64,000 bases of DNA from Clostridia bacterium. Lineage in GTDB: Bacteria; Bacillota; Clostridia; Christensenellales; DTU072. Below, piece after piece: positions 47,984 through 57,996 of this stretch (positions are counted from its first letter, which is position 1; every line of letters begins with the position of its first letter). Below the pieces are notes generated by a model. That model was not told the origin of the DNA. It made no database searches and was given only the letters and a program-made list of their open reading frames with translations. Both the position numbers and the translations under genes were made by a program. Where the stretch lies: contig JAFQOO010000005.1 of assembly GCA_017403145.1 (NCBI GenBank), positions 233,141 through 297,140 on the forward strand, read 5' to 3'.

Positions 47984-49789
47984 CTAAACAATATCGTCGG
48001 GATTTACGTTAATAGTAGTATCGTCGCCACCATCTTGACCTGCTTGTCCTTGAGCTGCTTGATATAGCTTTCCGAAAATGGGATTTGCTACTTTTGAAAG
48101 TTCTTCGGTTATAGCCTTGATGGTATCAACGTCATCGGCTGTAGCTAACTTTTCTTTAGCAGTCTTAACAGCTTCGGAGAGAGAGTTCTTTTCGTCATCA
48201 CTCAATTTATCCCCTTGTTCGGAAATTGTCTTTTCGATAGCAAGGACAAGTTGTTCAGATTGGTTCTTTAAATCAACGAGTTCTCTACGTTTTCTATCTT
48301 CTTCTGCAAATTGTTCAGCTTCTTTAACAGCCTTATCAATATCTGCTTCAGAAAGGTTAGAGGATGCAGTTATAGTAATATTAGCAGACTTATTGGTTCC
48401 CTTATCTACAGCAGTAACGGATACGATACCATTAGCATCAATATCAAAGGTTACTTCGATTTGAGGAACACCACGCATTGCCGGAGGAATACCGGTAAGT
48501 TCAAATCTACCTAGGGTCTTATTGTCTGCGGCCATTGCTCTTTCACCTTGTAAAACGTGAACGTCAACAGAAGTTTGATTATCAGCAGCAGTAGAGAAAA
48601 TTTGGCTCTTCTTGGTAGGAATGGTAGTATTTCTTTCGATTAGTTTGGTAAATACTCCACCCATAGTTTCGATACCTAGCGATAAGGGAGTAACGTCTAG
48701 AAGAAGAACGTCTTTAACTTCGCCACTCAATACGCCACCTTGGATAGCTGCACCGATAGCAACGCATTCATCAGGGTTGATACCTTTGTAAGGTTCTTTA
48801 CCGGTGATATTCTTAACAGCTTCTACAACTGCAGGAATACGAGTTGAACCACCAACAAGAACAACCTTATCGATTTCACTCATCTTTAGTTTTGCATCCT
48901 TAATAGCTTGTTGCATAGGAGCAAGAGTTGCCTTAACAAGATGAGCTGTCATATCGTTAAACTTAACGCGAGACAAATCTAGGTCGATATGAACGGGACC
49001 ATTAGCTCCAACGGTAATAAAGGGAAGATTGATGTTAACGTTAGTCATACCACTAAGTTCAATTTTAGCTTTTTCCGCTGCTTCCTTTACTCTTTGCATT
49101 GCCATCTTATCGTTGCTCAAATCGATACCTTCACTCTTCTTGAATTCTGCAACAATCCAATTCATAATAACGTTATCGAAGTCATCACCACCAAGACGGG
49201 TGTTACCATTAGTTGCTAGAACTTCGAATACCCCATCGCCAAGTTCAAGAATAGATACGTCAAAAGTACCACCGCCTAGGTCGTAAATAAGAATCTTTTG
49301 GTTGCTTTCGCCTTTATCCAAACCATATGCTAGAGCAGCTGCAGTAGGCTCGTTGATAATACGAAGAACTTCTAGACCAGCAATTTTACCTGCATCTTTG
49401 GTTGCTTGACGTTGACTATCGGAAAAATATGCGGGAACGGTAATAACCGCTTGTGTTACCTTTTGACCGATATAAGATTCTGCATCGTTTTTAAGTTTAG
49501 TAAGAATCATTGCAGAAATTTCTTGAGGGGTATAATTTTTATCATCGATAGATACCTTATAATTAGTACCCATTTCTCTCTTTATAGATGAAACGGTTTT
49601 AGTAGGATTAACAACAGCTTGTCTTTTTGCAAGTTGTCCTACAAGTCTATCTCCGTTCTTTGCAAAGCCAACTACGGAGGGAGTAGTACGAGCGCCTTCT
49701 GCATTAGCTATAACGGTTGCTTCACCGCCTTCCATAACGGCTACACATGAATTAGTTGTACCAAGGTCAATACCTATAATTTTAGACAT
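47984..49789 (-). CDS. dnaK: Chaperone protein DnaK (Hsp70)
   Basis: The 601-residue Hsp70 has an ATPase domain with [33 protein letters not shown] and [17 protein letters not shown], and a substrate-binding domain beginning near [11 protein letters not shown]. The tail is short (about 20 residues after the helical lid) and acidic, ending in NVNPDDIV. It follows grpE by 38 bases. Confidence 0.98.
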   Translation of the reverse strand: MSKIIGIDLGTTNSCVAVMEGGEATVIANAEGARTTPSVVGFAKNGDRLVGQLAKRQAVVNPTKTVSSIKREMGTNYKVSIDDKNYTPQEISAMILTKLKNDAESYIGQKVTQAVITVPAYFSDSQRQATKDAGKIAGLEVLRIINEPTAAALAYGLDKGESNQKILIYDLGGGTFDVSILELGDGVFEVLATNGNTRLGGDDFDNVIMNWIVAEFKKSEGIDLSNDKMAMQRVKEAAEKAKIELSGMTNVNINLPFITVGANGPVHIDLDLSRVKFNDMTAHLVKATLAPMQQAIKDAKLKMSEIDKVVLVGGSTRIPAVVEAVKNITGKEPYKGINPDECVAIGAAIQGGVLSGEVKDVLLLDVTPLSLGIETMGGVFTKLIERNTTIPTKKSQIFSTAADNQTSVDVHVLQGERAMAADNKTLGRFELTGIPPAMRGVPQIEVTFDIDANGIVSVTAVDKGTNKSANITITASSNLSEADIDKAVKEAEQFAEEDRKRRELVDLKNQSEQLVLAIEKTISEQGDKLSDDEKNSLSEAVKTAKEKLATADDVDTIKAITEELSKVANPIFGKLYQAAQGQAGQDGGDDTTINVNPDDIV

Positions 49790-49827
49790 ATATTTTCTCC
49801 TTTATTGAATTTCGATATTATTTTTAT

Positions 49828-50355
49828 TTAATTAGCAACTTTTACCATAGAATACCTTATGACCTTACCATCACGAGTATATCCTTTTTGTAAAACTTCC
49901 ACTACTTTTCCAGCGTTTTCCGGGTCTTCTACTTGCATAATGGCATTGTGCAAATTGGGGTCGAATTCTTGTCCCATTGCTTCGATTTCTTTAACACCAT
50001 ATTTGGCAAAAACTTCTTGAAATTTCTTTTGAATAAGTTGTACGCCCGATTTAGTTGCTTCGTCAGCTATCATATTGATTGCAATTTCTACCGTGTCTAA
50101 AACGGGTAACATAGAAAGAACTACGTCGTTACCGCCATCGACTCTTGCTTGCTTCACTGCTTCAACATTGCGCTTACGGAAATTATCAAAATCAGCTTGC
50201 GTTCTTTGTGCAAGAGCTTTATACTCTTCCATTTTTGATTGAGCTAACGCTACGATATCAATATTTTCAACGTCGATTTCGGTTTCCTCAGTTACCGATT
50301 CAACAACTTCATTTTCATTTAGATTTTCGGGAGCATCTTTACTATTCTTCGTCAT
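49828..50355 (-). CDS. grpE: Nucleotide exchange factor GrpE
   Basis: GrpE releases ADP from DnaK. The 175-residue protein has an acidic N-terminal arm, a long coiled coil (KMEEYKALAQRTQADFDNFR) and the beta domain with GQEFDPNLHNAIM. AAAGGAG precedes the ATG, inside the end of hrcA, with a 14-base overlap. Confidence 0.96.
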   Translation of the reverse strand: MTKNSKDAPENLNENEVVESVTEETEIDVENIDIVALAQSKMEEYKALAQRTQADFDNFRKRNVEAVKQARVDGGNDVVLSMLPVLDTVEIAINMIADEATKSGVQLIQKKFQEVFAKYGVKEIEAMGQEFDPNLHNAIMQVEDPENAGKVVEVLQKGYTRDGKVIRYSMVKVAN

Positions 50356-51385
50356 TATTTTCTCCTTTATTATTCTTTATAACCGCATTCAAAGCATCAC
50401 CGATATAGGATAACACAGACATAACGTTTTGATAATCCATTCTTTCGGGGCCAATTACACCTGCGTGTCCAAGTTCCTTACCATTAACCAAATATTTAGC
50501 GGTAATAACTGCACATTTTTCTATACCCGCGGTTTCATCGCGACCAATTTTAACGCTAAACTCTATGTCTTCGGCATCTTCAACCAATTGTGCTACCATC
50601 GATTTATTATCTATAACGCTCAAAAAGTTTTTAGCACTTTGAAGGTCTGTTTCGGGATAGTCAAGCAATTTGCTTGCCCCTTCCATATATACGCCTTCGT
50701 CATTGCGTTCACAATATGCGTGCAATATACCTATTACGCTATCAAATAGCTCACGGAACTCTTCTAATTCTTTTTGGACTAATAAATCCGAACTCTTTAG
50801 TTCCCCTACTTTTTTATTGGCAAATATTTTATTTATCAATAATGATGCACTATTTATGAATTCATCATCAATATAATTTTTAAGTGTAATGACCTTATCA
50901 CGAATAATACCTGAATCAGTTATTATTATAATTAGTGCACTATGTTCATCTAATCCAACTAGCTTTATTTCTTTTATTACAACTTTATTGATGTTTTTTA
51001 TAACTATTACCGAAGTATAATTGGTAACGTCGCTGATAACTTTTGCAGTTGTTTTTACAATATCCTCTACCGCAGAAAACTTTGCAGCAAATGAGGCATC
51101 TATCAAAGCTACGTCTTCTTTACGAAGGGGTGCCTTATCTACGAAATATTTTACGTAATATTTGTAAGCTTTAGGCGTAGGACTACGACCGGCGGAAGTA
51201 TGAGGTTGAACAAGAAAACCCATATCTTCAAGAGCTGCAAGTTCCGACCTAATGGTAGCAGAACTTATGTTGGTAAAAAACTCCTTTTGAATACAGCCGG
51301 AAGAAACAGGTTGAGCATTTTTAATATAGTACTCAACTACTGCCTTTAAAATTTTATGTTTTCTTTCGGATAATAATTTTTCCAT
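50342..51385 (-). CDS. hrcA: Heat-inducible transcription repressor HrcA
   Basis: HrcA binds CIRCE operators and represses chaperone operons until heat stress. The 347-residue protein has an N-terminal winged helix (SERKHKILKAVVEYYI and SSATIRSELAALEDMGFLVQPHTSAGRSPT) and the dimerisation part with HAGVIGPERMDYQNV. It is the first gene of the operon. A CIRCE-like repeat lies about 36 bases upstream of its ATG, so autoregulation is expected. Confidence 0.96.
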   Translation of the reverse strand: MEKLLSERKHKILKAVVEYYIKNAQPVSSGCIQKEFFTNISSATIRSELAALEDMGFLVQPHTSAGRSPTPKAYKYYVKYFVDKAPLRKEDVALIDASFAAKFSAVEDIVKTTAKVISDVTNYTSVIVIKNINKVVIKEIKLVGLDEHSALIIIITDSGIIRDKVITLKNYIDDEFINSASLLINKIFANKKVGELKSSDLLVQKELEEFRELFDSVIGILHAYCERNDEGVYMEGASKLLDYPETDLQSAKNFLSVIDNKSMVAQLVEDAEDIEFSVKIGRDETAGIEKCAVITAKYLVNGKELGHAGVIGPERMDYQNVMSVLSYIGDALNAVIKNNKGENNDEE

Positions 51386-51420
51386 CGAACACCTATTTTA
51401 GCACTATAGCGTTTAGTCTG

Positions 51421-51447
51421 TTAGCAATATCACCGCTTGATTGCTAA
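51421..51447 (-). promoter_or_regulatory. CIRCE-like HrcA operator
   Basis: TTAGCAATA-N9-GATTGCTAA has the 9-9-9 layout of CIRCE (TTAGCACTC-N9-GAGTGCTAA), with changes only in the inner bases; the arms TTAGCAAT and ATTGCTAA are perfectly complementary. It begins just downstream of the -10. A separate exact half-site TTAGCACT lies at 51398-51405. Confidence 0.85.
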
Positions 51448-51451
51448 ATCT

Positions 51452-51480
51452 ATTATATGCGTAATTATTCCCGTTGTCAA
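51452..51480 (-). promoter_or_regulatory. Perfect-consensus SigA promoter of the hrcA-grpE-dnaK operon
   Basis: On the minus strand TTGACA (51475-51480) and TATAAT (51452-51457) are exactly 17 bases apart. The start point falls at about the edge of the CIRCE-like operator, so repressor binding would block initiation. Confidence 0.9.
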
Positions 51481-51506
51481 TAAGTTAAAACAATTTTATT
51501 TTAAAA

Positions 51507-52622
51507 TTACTCTAAAAATTCTCGTGCTACTGCACTTTCTAATAAAAGTTTATCTTCTTTAATAAATATATGGTTATTATCTTTAACTAAAATTGGCTTA
51601 AGTTTTTTTAATTGCGAACTAAAAATATACTCGAAATCAACATTGAATTCCTTGTTAAAAGCTTCTATATCTATACCGCTAGGTAGTCTAAAGGCTAGCA
51701 TAATTTTTTCAAATAATGCGGTTTTATAATCGATAATCTCACTAATTTCCTTACCATTCCCATAGTTAATTCCAGAAATATATTCTTTCAAATTAGAGAG
51801 GATATAATATCTTATATTACCAATAAAACCATGCGCAGAGGCACCAAGACCGATATATTCTTCTCTATTCCAATATTTTAAATTATGTAGACTTTCGTAC
51901 CCGGATATAGAAAAATTACTGATTTCATATCTACTTAAACCATTTCTTTTAAATATAGAATATGCTTCTTCATAAAAATCAACGAAAGTATCGTCATCCG
52001 GCAATGAAAAAATACCTTTAGAAATTTGCTCTGCCATTTTGACTTCATTAGAAAGTTTTAACATATACATCGATACGTGTTTAACTTTAGAAGAAATAAC
52101 GTTTGCAGAATATTCAACTTGCTCTAAAGTTTGTGTTGGTAAGCCAATCATTAAATCACAAGATACTTTGTCAAAATATTTATTGGCTTCATCAATCGAA
52201 TTCAAAGCAATAGAAGAATTATGTTTTCTACCAATTATCTTTAAAAGTCTATCATCTAAACTTTGAACTCCAAGACTTATTCTATCAATACCAAAATTTC
52301 TATATTCGGCAAAATCTATTTTTGATGCCGGATTAGCTTCAATAGTAAATTCCTTTATATCGACTTTAAAATTCTTATAGATGGAGGCAATAATCTTTTC
52401 TAAATGAGAAAGCGGTAACACACTAGGTGTACCGCCCCCAAAGTATATAGTATCAATAGTTACGCCATTGTTTTTTATAGATGCAAGTTCTATTTCTTTA
52501 ACTAGTGCATCTACATAGGAATCGATTAGATTTGTATCTATAGCAACAGAATAAAAGTCACAATAGGTACATTTAGAAAGGCAAAAAGGTATATGAACGT
52601 ATAGTCCTCTAGTCGTTTTCAT
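51507..52622 (-). CDS. hemW: Radical SAM haem chaperone HemW
   Basis: The protein of about 371 residues starts at the ATG at 52622 ([17 protein letters not shown]), which overlaps lepA by 14 bases; a longer reading from 52712 would lie far inside lepA. The radical SAM motif reads [10 protein letters not shown] (CxxxCxxC), followed by [11 protein letters not shown] and [11 protein letters not shown]. It was once called coproporphyrinogen oxidase, but proteins of this type are thought to insert haem into target proteins. The lepA-hemW order, with hrcA next downstream, is classic for Firmicutes. Confidence 0.92.
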   Translation of the reverse strand: MKTTRGLYVHIPFCLSKCTYCDFYSVAIDTNLIDSYVDALVKEIELASIKNNGVTIDTIYFGGGTPSVLPLSHLEKIIASIYKNFKVDIKEFTIEANPASKIDFAEYRNFGIDRISLGVQSLDDRLLKIIGRKHNSSIALNSIDEANKYFDKVSCDLMIGLPTQTLEQVEYSANVISSKVKHVSMYMLKLSNEVKMAEQISKGIFSLPDDDTFVDFYEEAYSIFKRNGLSRYEISNFSISGYESLHNLKYWNREEYIGLGASAHGFIGNIRYYILSNLKEYISGINYGNGKEISEIIDYKTALFEKIMLAFRLPSGIDIEAFNKEFNVDFEYIFSSQLKKLKPILVKDNNHIFIKEDKLLLESAVAREFLE

Positions 52623-54417
52623 CAAACTTAAGAATAGACATAAATGCTTCAGAAGGTATTGCGACCGAACCAAATTGACGCATACGTTTCTTACCTTCTT
52701 TTTGTTTTTCAAGAAGTTTTTTCTTACGAGTTATATCACCGCCATAGCATTTTGCTAATACGTCTTTACGTAATGCCTTAACCGTTTCTCTAGCAATAAT
52801 TTTAGTACCTATTGTTGCTTGAATAGGTATTTCAAACATTTGACGCGGTATTACTTCTTTTAGTCTTTCTGCGATTCTTCTGCCTCGGGCATACGCTTTA
52901 TCTCTATGAACTATCAAAGATAGAGCATCGCAGGGTTCACCATTTAATAGAAAATCTAGTTTAACAAGTTCATCTGGATTATATCCGTCAAGTTCGTATT
53001 CTAAACTAGCATAACCACGAGTACGCGATTTCAAGGCATCAAAGAAATCATATATTATTTCCGCAAGAGGAATTTTATAATCTACTTTAACACGTGATTG
53101 GTCAAGATAGGTAAGAGTTATAAAGACTCCCCTTTTTTCTTGGCATAATTCCATTATAGAACCCACGTATTCTGGTGGAGTATATATACTTGCCGATACT
53201 ACAGGTTCTAAAATTTCTTCTATTTCGGTTGGATTAGGTAAGTGGGAAGGATTGTCTACGTTAATTATCTCTCCATTAGTCTTTTTAACTTTATAGCTAA
53301 CGCTCGGAGCTGTAGTAACCAAATCTAGGTCGAATTCCCTTTCCAAACGTTCTTCTATAACTTCCATATGTAATAGACCCAAGAATCCAGCTCTAAATCC
53401 ATATCCCAAAGCTCCCGAAGTTTCGGGTTCGAATAGTAATGCAGCATCGTTAAGATTCAACTTTTCAAGGGCTTCCCTTAAATCGTTATACTTGGAACCA
53501 TCTGCAGGATAAATACCGGCAAAAACCATAGGAAGAACCTTTTTATATCCGGGTAAAGGCTCGATTGCACCACCTTCGACACTAGTAATAGTATCACCCA
53601 CTGCAGTATCTTTAACGTTTTTTATACTTGCCGCTAGATAACCTACATCGCCAGCCTTTAAAACGGGAACCGCTTGCATATTTGGCGAGAAAACGCCCAC
53701 CTCGGTACACTCAAAAGTTTTACCGGTGGCCATCATTTTTATCTTAGTGCCGGCTTTGATTTCTCCATCCACTACTCTAATATTACATATAGCGCCTTTA
53801 TAGTTATCGTATGCACTATCGAATATAAGAGCTCTAAATGGTGCGGTTTCATCGCCACTAGGAGGCGGTAATTTTTCTATAACTTGTTGGATAACCTCAT
53901 CTATATTTATGTCTTCCTTTGCGCTAATTAAAGGAGCTTCGTCAGCAGGTAAACCAATAACGTCTTCAATTTCTTTTTTACAAGAATCGGGGTCAGCCGA
54001 AGCAAGGTCGATTTTATTTATTACCGGGATAATTTCAAGATTATTGTCTATAGCAAGATAAGCATTAGTTAATGTTTGTGCTTCTATACCTTGTGTTGCG
54101 TCTACAATAAGGATTGCACCTTCGCAGGCTGCAAGAGAACGCGAGACTTCGTATGTAAAGTCAACGTGTCCGGGGGTATCGATAAGGTTGAGAGTATATT
54201 CCTCACCATTATGATTATAAAACATACGAACAGGAGTAAGCTTTATAGTAATACCACGTTCCCTTTCAATATCCATACTATCTAGAAGTTGGTCCTTCAT
54301 ATCACGATTGGAAACACAACCTGTATGTTCTATTATTCTATCAGCAAGAGTACTCTTACCATGGTCGATATGAGCAACTATACAAAAATTTCTAATTTTA
54401 TCTTGTCTATTATCCAT
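52609..54417 (-). CDS. lepA: Elongation factor 4 (LepA)
   Basis: LepA is a ribosome-bound GTPase that affects initiation and back-translocation. The 602-residue protein has the G1 motif [33 protein letters not shown] and the family-specific C-terminal domain with [15 protein letters not shown] and [21 protein letters not shown]. It starts 4 bases after the iron-sulfur scaffold stop. Confidence 0.97.
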   Translation of the reverse strand: MDNRQDKIRNFCIVAHIDHGKSTLADRIIEHTGCVSNRDMKDQLLDSMDIERERGITIKLTPVRMFYNHNGEEYTLNLIDTPGHVDFTYEVSRSLAACEGAILIVDATQGIEAQTLTNAYLAIDNNLEIIPVINKIDLASADPDSCKKEIEDVIGLPADEAPLISAKEDINIDEVIQQVIEKLPPPSGDETAPFRALIFDSAYDNYKGAICNIRVVDGEIKAGTKIKMMATGKTFECTEVGVFSPNMQAVPVLKAGDVGYLAASIKNVKDTAVGDTITSVEGGAIEPLPGYKKVLPMVFAGIYPADGSKYNDLREALEKLNLNDAALLFEPETSGALGYGFRAGFLGLLHMEVIEERLEREFDLDLVTTAPSVSYKVKKTNGEIINVDNPSHLPNPTEIEEILEPVVSASIYTPPEYVGSIMELCQEKRGVFITLTYLDQSRVKVDYKIPLAEIIYDFFDALKSRTRGYASLEYELDGYNPDELVKLDFLLNGEPCDALSLIVHRDKAYARGRRIAERLKEVIPRQMFEIPIQATIGTKIIARETVKALRKDVLAKCYGGDITRKKKLLEKQKEGKKRMRQFGSVAIPSEAFMSILKFDEND

Positions 54418-54421
54418 TTGA

Positions 54422-54790
54422 CTACTTTTGTTTAGACCTATAATCTTCTACTGCAGCTTGTATCGCTTCTTCTGCTAGTACCGAGCAATGTATTTTTTGA
54501 GGAGGAAGACCACCTAAAAATGCAACAACGTCTGCATTCTTAATCGTAAGAGCTTCTTCTATAGTTTTACCAATAATCATATCGGTTGCAGTAGAAGCTG
54601 TAGCAATAGCGGCGGCACAACCAAAAGTTTTAAATTTTGCATCAACGATAACGTTGTTCTCAACTTTGATATATATGCGCATTATATCGCCACAAGATGC
54701 ATTACCAATAGTGCCGATACCATCGGCATTTTCCATTTCACCTACGTTTTTAGGATTAGCAAAAGCTTCTAAAACTTTATCATTATACAT
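54422..54790 (-). CDS. IscU/NifU-type iron-sulfur cluster scaffold
   Basis: This 122-residue protein is the usual NifU_N scaffold on which the desulfurase builds Fe-S clusters. The three ligand Cys lie in [24 protein letters not shown] and [12 protein letters not shown] use the ATG at 54790 ([15 protein letters not shown]), which overlaps the nifS stop by 8 bases; the longer in-frame start lies inside nifS. Compare the longer scaffold at 8259-8954. Confidence 0.93.
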   Translation of the reverse strand: MYNDKVLEAFANPKNVGEMENADGIGTIGNASCGDIMRIYIKVENNVIVDAKFKTFGCAAAIATASTATDMIIGKTIEEALTIKNADVVAFLGGLPPQKIHCSVLAEEAIQAAVEDYRSKQK

Positions 54791-55967
54791 AACTACCAGT
54801 TCCTTTTTCCATATTAAATAAAGGCGACATTTGGCGTAATCTTTCAACGCTCGCCTTCAAAACGTCAAAAGTATAATCCATTTCTTCTTGTGTTGTATCT
54901 TTGCCCAAGCTAAATCTAATAGAGCTGTGTGCTAACTCTTCCTTAACACCAAGTGCTAAAATAACGTGTGAAGGCTCTAATGAACCCGATGAACAAGCTG
55001 AACCACTACTTACAGCAACTCCAGCTAAATCTAGATTGATAAGAATACTTTCACCTTCGATATAAGCAAAACTCAAATTAGCGTTATTAGGTAATCTATG
55101 CTCCATTCCACCATTTAGATATACGAATGGAATTTCATCTAAAACTCTTTTAACAAAATCATCTCTTAAAGACGAAATACGAGCATTGTTTTCTGCCCTA
55201 TCTCTAACCGCTATTTCTAGTGCTTTTGCCATACCAACGATTAAAGGAGTATCGGTTGTACCGGCTCTCATTCTACGTTCTTGATGCCCACCGTGAATAA
55301 GTCTATCGATTTTAACACCGGAACGGATATAGAGCACACCAATACCTTTGGGACCGTGGAACTTATGTGCAGACATAGATAAAAGGTCAATATTGAGTTC
55401 GTTCACGTCGATATTTTGTGAATCCATTGCTTGAACTGCATCCGTATGGAACAAGATACCTTCTTCCTTGCAAATCTTGCCTATTTCGGCAATAGGTTGA
55501 ATTGCACCCATTTCGTTATTAGCGAACATTACGGATACCAAAATAGTATCGTCGGTTATCGAATCTTCAATATCTTTAACGTTTACTCTACCACCTTTAT
55601 CTACCGGCAAGTATGTTACGGACACGTTTTCTTTTTCTTCCAAATAAGCCAAAGTATCCATAATCGCTGGGTGTTCAATGCACGAAGTAATAATATGTTT
55701 TTTCTTTTGTTTACTTGCTTTAACGACACCTTTTAGAGCCCAATTATCAGACTCGCTTCCACCCGACGTAAAATATATCTCGTTTGCTTTAGCACCAATG
55801 CATTTAGCTATAATTTCACGAGACTCATCAACTGCCTTTAGAGCTTTTCTGCCATAGTTATGTAAAGAACTAGGATTGCCAAAAGTATCCGTAAAATAAG
55901 GAATCATTTGTTCTAGCACTTCTTTATCTAGGGCAGTAGTTGCAGAATTATCAAGATATACTTTCAT
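54783..55967 (-). CDS. nifS: Cysteine desulfurase (NifS/IscS type)
   Basis: The PLP enzyme takes sulfur from cysteine for Fe-S cluster and thio-modification pathways. The 394-residue protein has YLDNSATTALDKEV, FTSGGSESDNWALKG, the PLP Lys in LLSMSAHKFHGPKGIG and the persulfide Cys in SGSACSSGSLEPSH. It overlaps the scaffold gene, so the two are coupled. Confidence 0.95.
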   Translation of the reverse strand: MKVYLDNSATTALDKEVLEQMIPYFTDTFGNPSSLHNYGRKALKAVDESREIIAKCIGAKANEIYFTSGGSESDNWALKGVVKASKQKKKHIITSCIEHPAIMDTLAYLEEKENVSVTYLPVDKGGRVNVKDIEDSITDDTILVSVMFANNEMGAIQPIAEIGKICKEEGILFHTDAVQAMDSQNIDVNELNIDLLSMSAHKFHGPKGIGVLYIRSGVKIDRLIHGGHQERRMRAGTTDTPLIVGMAKALEIAVRDRAENNARISSLRDDFVKRVLDEIPFVYLNGGMEHRLPNNANLSFAYIEGESILINLDLAGVAVSSGSACSSGSLEPSHVILALGVKEELAHSSIRFSLGKDTTQEEMDYTFDVLKASVERLRQMSPLFNMEKGTGSYV

Positions 55968-55976
55968 TATTTCACC

Positions 55977-57230
55977 TTATAGAATAAAATCGTCTTTGTA
56001 AAGAGGATATTGCTCGGTTAATTCTTTGATGGCTTTCGATACTCTCTCAACGGCCTCTTCTTTGTTTTTAATAATGTCAATTATGCAATTACCTATAATT
56101 TTCATAGCATCTTCTTTCATGCCACGAGTAGTTACTGCTGGAGTACCAATTCTAAGACCATTAGGATTAAATGGGCTTGCATCATCATTGGGTATACTAT
56201 TTTTATTAGCGGTTATATGAGCTTCGTCGAGTAAATGCTCAAGTTCTTTACCACTTACACCGGTACCGCGTAAATCGATTAGCATCAAGTGATTATCTGT
56301 ACCGTTACTAAATAACTTTATACCACCATCCATCAAAGTTTTAGCTAAAACAGAAGCATTCTTAACAATTTGCTTTTGATATTCTTTGAATTCATCAGTC
56401 AATGCTTCTTTAAAAGCCATAGCTTTAGCGGCTATTATATGCATCAAAGGACCACCTTGAGTGCCCGGGAAAACAGCTTTATTGATTAACTTTGCAACTT
56501 CCTCATTATTGGTCATTATCATACCACCGCGAGGACCACGAAGGGTCTTGTGAGTAGTGGTAGTAACAACGTCTGCATAGTCTACTGGACTTTCGTGTTC
56601 ACCTGCAACAATTAAACCTGCAATATGAGCAATATCTACCATTAAATATGCCCCAACCTTATCCGCTATTTCTCTAAACTTTTTAAAATCAATAGCTCTT
56701 GGATAAGCACTTGCGCCTGCGACTATCAGTTTCGCTTTATTTTCGGTTGCGACTCTTTCTACTTGTTCATAATCTATGTAACCATCTTCACCAACGCCAT
56801 ACGACACGAAATTATAGTTTTTACCGCTCAAATTAACAGGACTACCATGTGTCAAATGACCGCCATGTGCAAGGTCCATTCCAAGTATTGTATCTCCATT
56901 ATTCAATAGGCTAAAGTAAACTTGGATGTTTGCACTACTACCGGAATGAGGTTGAACGTTAACGTATTTTACGTTGAATAGTTTTTTAGCTCTTTCTCTT
57001 GCTAGATTTTCTGCCATATCAACGTATACGCAACCGCCATAATAACGTTTGTCTGGATAGCCTTCCGCATACTTATTGGTTAAATGGGTACCAGCAACCG
57101 TTAAAGTGGGTAGCGAAACAAAGTTTTCGCTTGCAATTAGTTCAACGTTTTCTTGTTGGCGCTTTAGTTCTTTAACAAGCACTTCATACAATTCTAAATC
57201 GCTGTCTTTTACAGGTCTTAAATCAATCAT
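55977..57230 (-). CDS. glyA: Serine hydroxymethyltransferase
   Basis: GlyA converts serine and tetrahydrofolate to glycine and methylene-tetrahydrofolate, which feeds ThyA. The 417-residue PLP enzyme shows [42 protein letters not shown] and the PLP Lys in [23 protein letters not shown] precedes the ATG. Confidence 0.97.
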   Translation of the reverse strand: MIDLRPVKDSDLELYEVLVKELKRQQENVELIASENFVSLPTLTVAGTHLTNKYAEGYPDKRYYGGCVYVDMAENLARERAKKLFNVKYVNVQPHSGSSANIQVYFSLLNNGDTILGMDLAHGGHLTHGSPVNLSGKNYNFVSYGVGEDGYIDYEQVERVATENKAKLIVAGASAYPRAIDFKKFREIADKVGAYLMVDIAHIAGLIVAGEHESPVDYADVVTTTTHKTLRGPRGGMIMTNNEEVAKLINKAVFPGTQGGPLMHIIAAKAMAFKEALTDEFKEYQKQIVKNASVLAKTLMDGGIKLFSNGTDNHLMLIDLRGTGVSGKELEHLLDEAHITANKNSIPNDDASPFNPNGLRIGTPAVTTRGMKEDAMKIIGNCIIDIIKNKEEAVERVSKAIKELTEQYPLYKDDFIL

Positions 57231-57242
57231 GTCGTGTTCCTT

Positions 57243-57560
57243 TTATATATATTTTTCTATAGTATTTAGTATTTGGGATTCGGTTTTTAAACCAACTGAC
57301 TTTTCAAGCAATACACCATCTTTAATATAAAGCAAAGTAGGTATAGTGTTAACACCATAGCGAATTGCTATTTCTTCTACTTCATCAACGTCTACTTTTG
57401 CTACACTATATTTTCCATTGGCTTTTTCTGCAATAGCTTCTATGGTAGGAGCGAGCATTCTACAGGGGCCACACCAAGTAGCAAACAAATCTACGACACA
57501 AAGTGAGCCACTATTTATCAATTTATCAAAATCGTTACTTGTTTTAATTACTAATTCCAT
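57243..57560 (-). CDS. trxA: Thioredoxin
   Basis: The 105-residue protein has the active site ATWCGPCRMLAP and the cis-Pro segment NTIPTLLYIKDG. The start is the ATG at 57560, following GAGGAG; it comes one base after the stop of the RseC-like gene (TAA-T-ATG). It reduces protein disulfides. Confidence 0.94.
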   Translation of the reverse strand: MELVIKTSNDFDKLINSGSLCVVDLFATWCGPCRMLAPTIEAIAEKANGKYSVAKVDVDEVEEIAIRYGVNTIPTLLYIKDGVLLEKSVGLKTESQILNTIEKYI

Positions 57561-57561
57561 A

Positions 57562-57996
57562 TTACTCCTCTTCATCAATTTGACTTACGTCTTCTATATT
57601 TATTATTGCACTCATTACAGGTAAATAGTCTTTTTTCTTTTTTATAATTAGCTTATCTATAATAGCTACAGCAATAAAGCTAAGAACCAAACTAGCAAGA
57701 GATGCAACTAGCGATATCCATACTTCCAACTTATAGGTGCAACCAATAACAATAGCCATTACCAACAATGGAAATACGTATACGATAAAAGATGCTGTAA
57801 GAACTGCACGTTGTCCCATTGTAACCTCAACCTTATCCCCTATCTTGGCATTTTGGCTATTTCTTACTTTGAGTTCAACGTACATTTCTTCCTTAGGCTT
57901 TAGGCACATATTACAATTCTCACAAGCTGTTTTACGTTCAAACCTAACAGTTGCGGTGTTACCTTTAATTTTGTGTACCACGCCTACTTCTTTCAT
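57562..57996 (-). CDS. RseC/MucC-family SoxR-reducing system protein
   Basis: The 144-residue protein has an N-terminal Cys cluster (KTACENCNMC), typical of RseC-like proteins, and two membrane segments (residues about 71-92 and 95-117), then a basic and an acidic tail. In other bacteria the family helps reduce SoxR or works beside Rnf electron transport; no rnf genes are in the window. Its start overlaps the aspS stop by one base, and thioredoxin follows, which fits a redox role. Confidence 0.85.
   Translation of the reverse strand: MKEVGVVHKIKGNTATVRFERKTACENCNMCLKPKEEMYVELKVRNSQNAKIGDKVEVTMGQRAVLTASFIVYVFPLLVMAIVIGCTYKLEVWISLVASLASLVLSFIAVAIIDKLIIKKKKDYLPVMSAIINIEDVSQIDEEE

Noticed and set aside
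52623..52712. A 30-residue N-terminal extension of HemW
   Set aside because: It lies in another frame of lepA, and the family starts close to the radical SAM motif, as the ATG at 52622 does.
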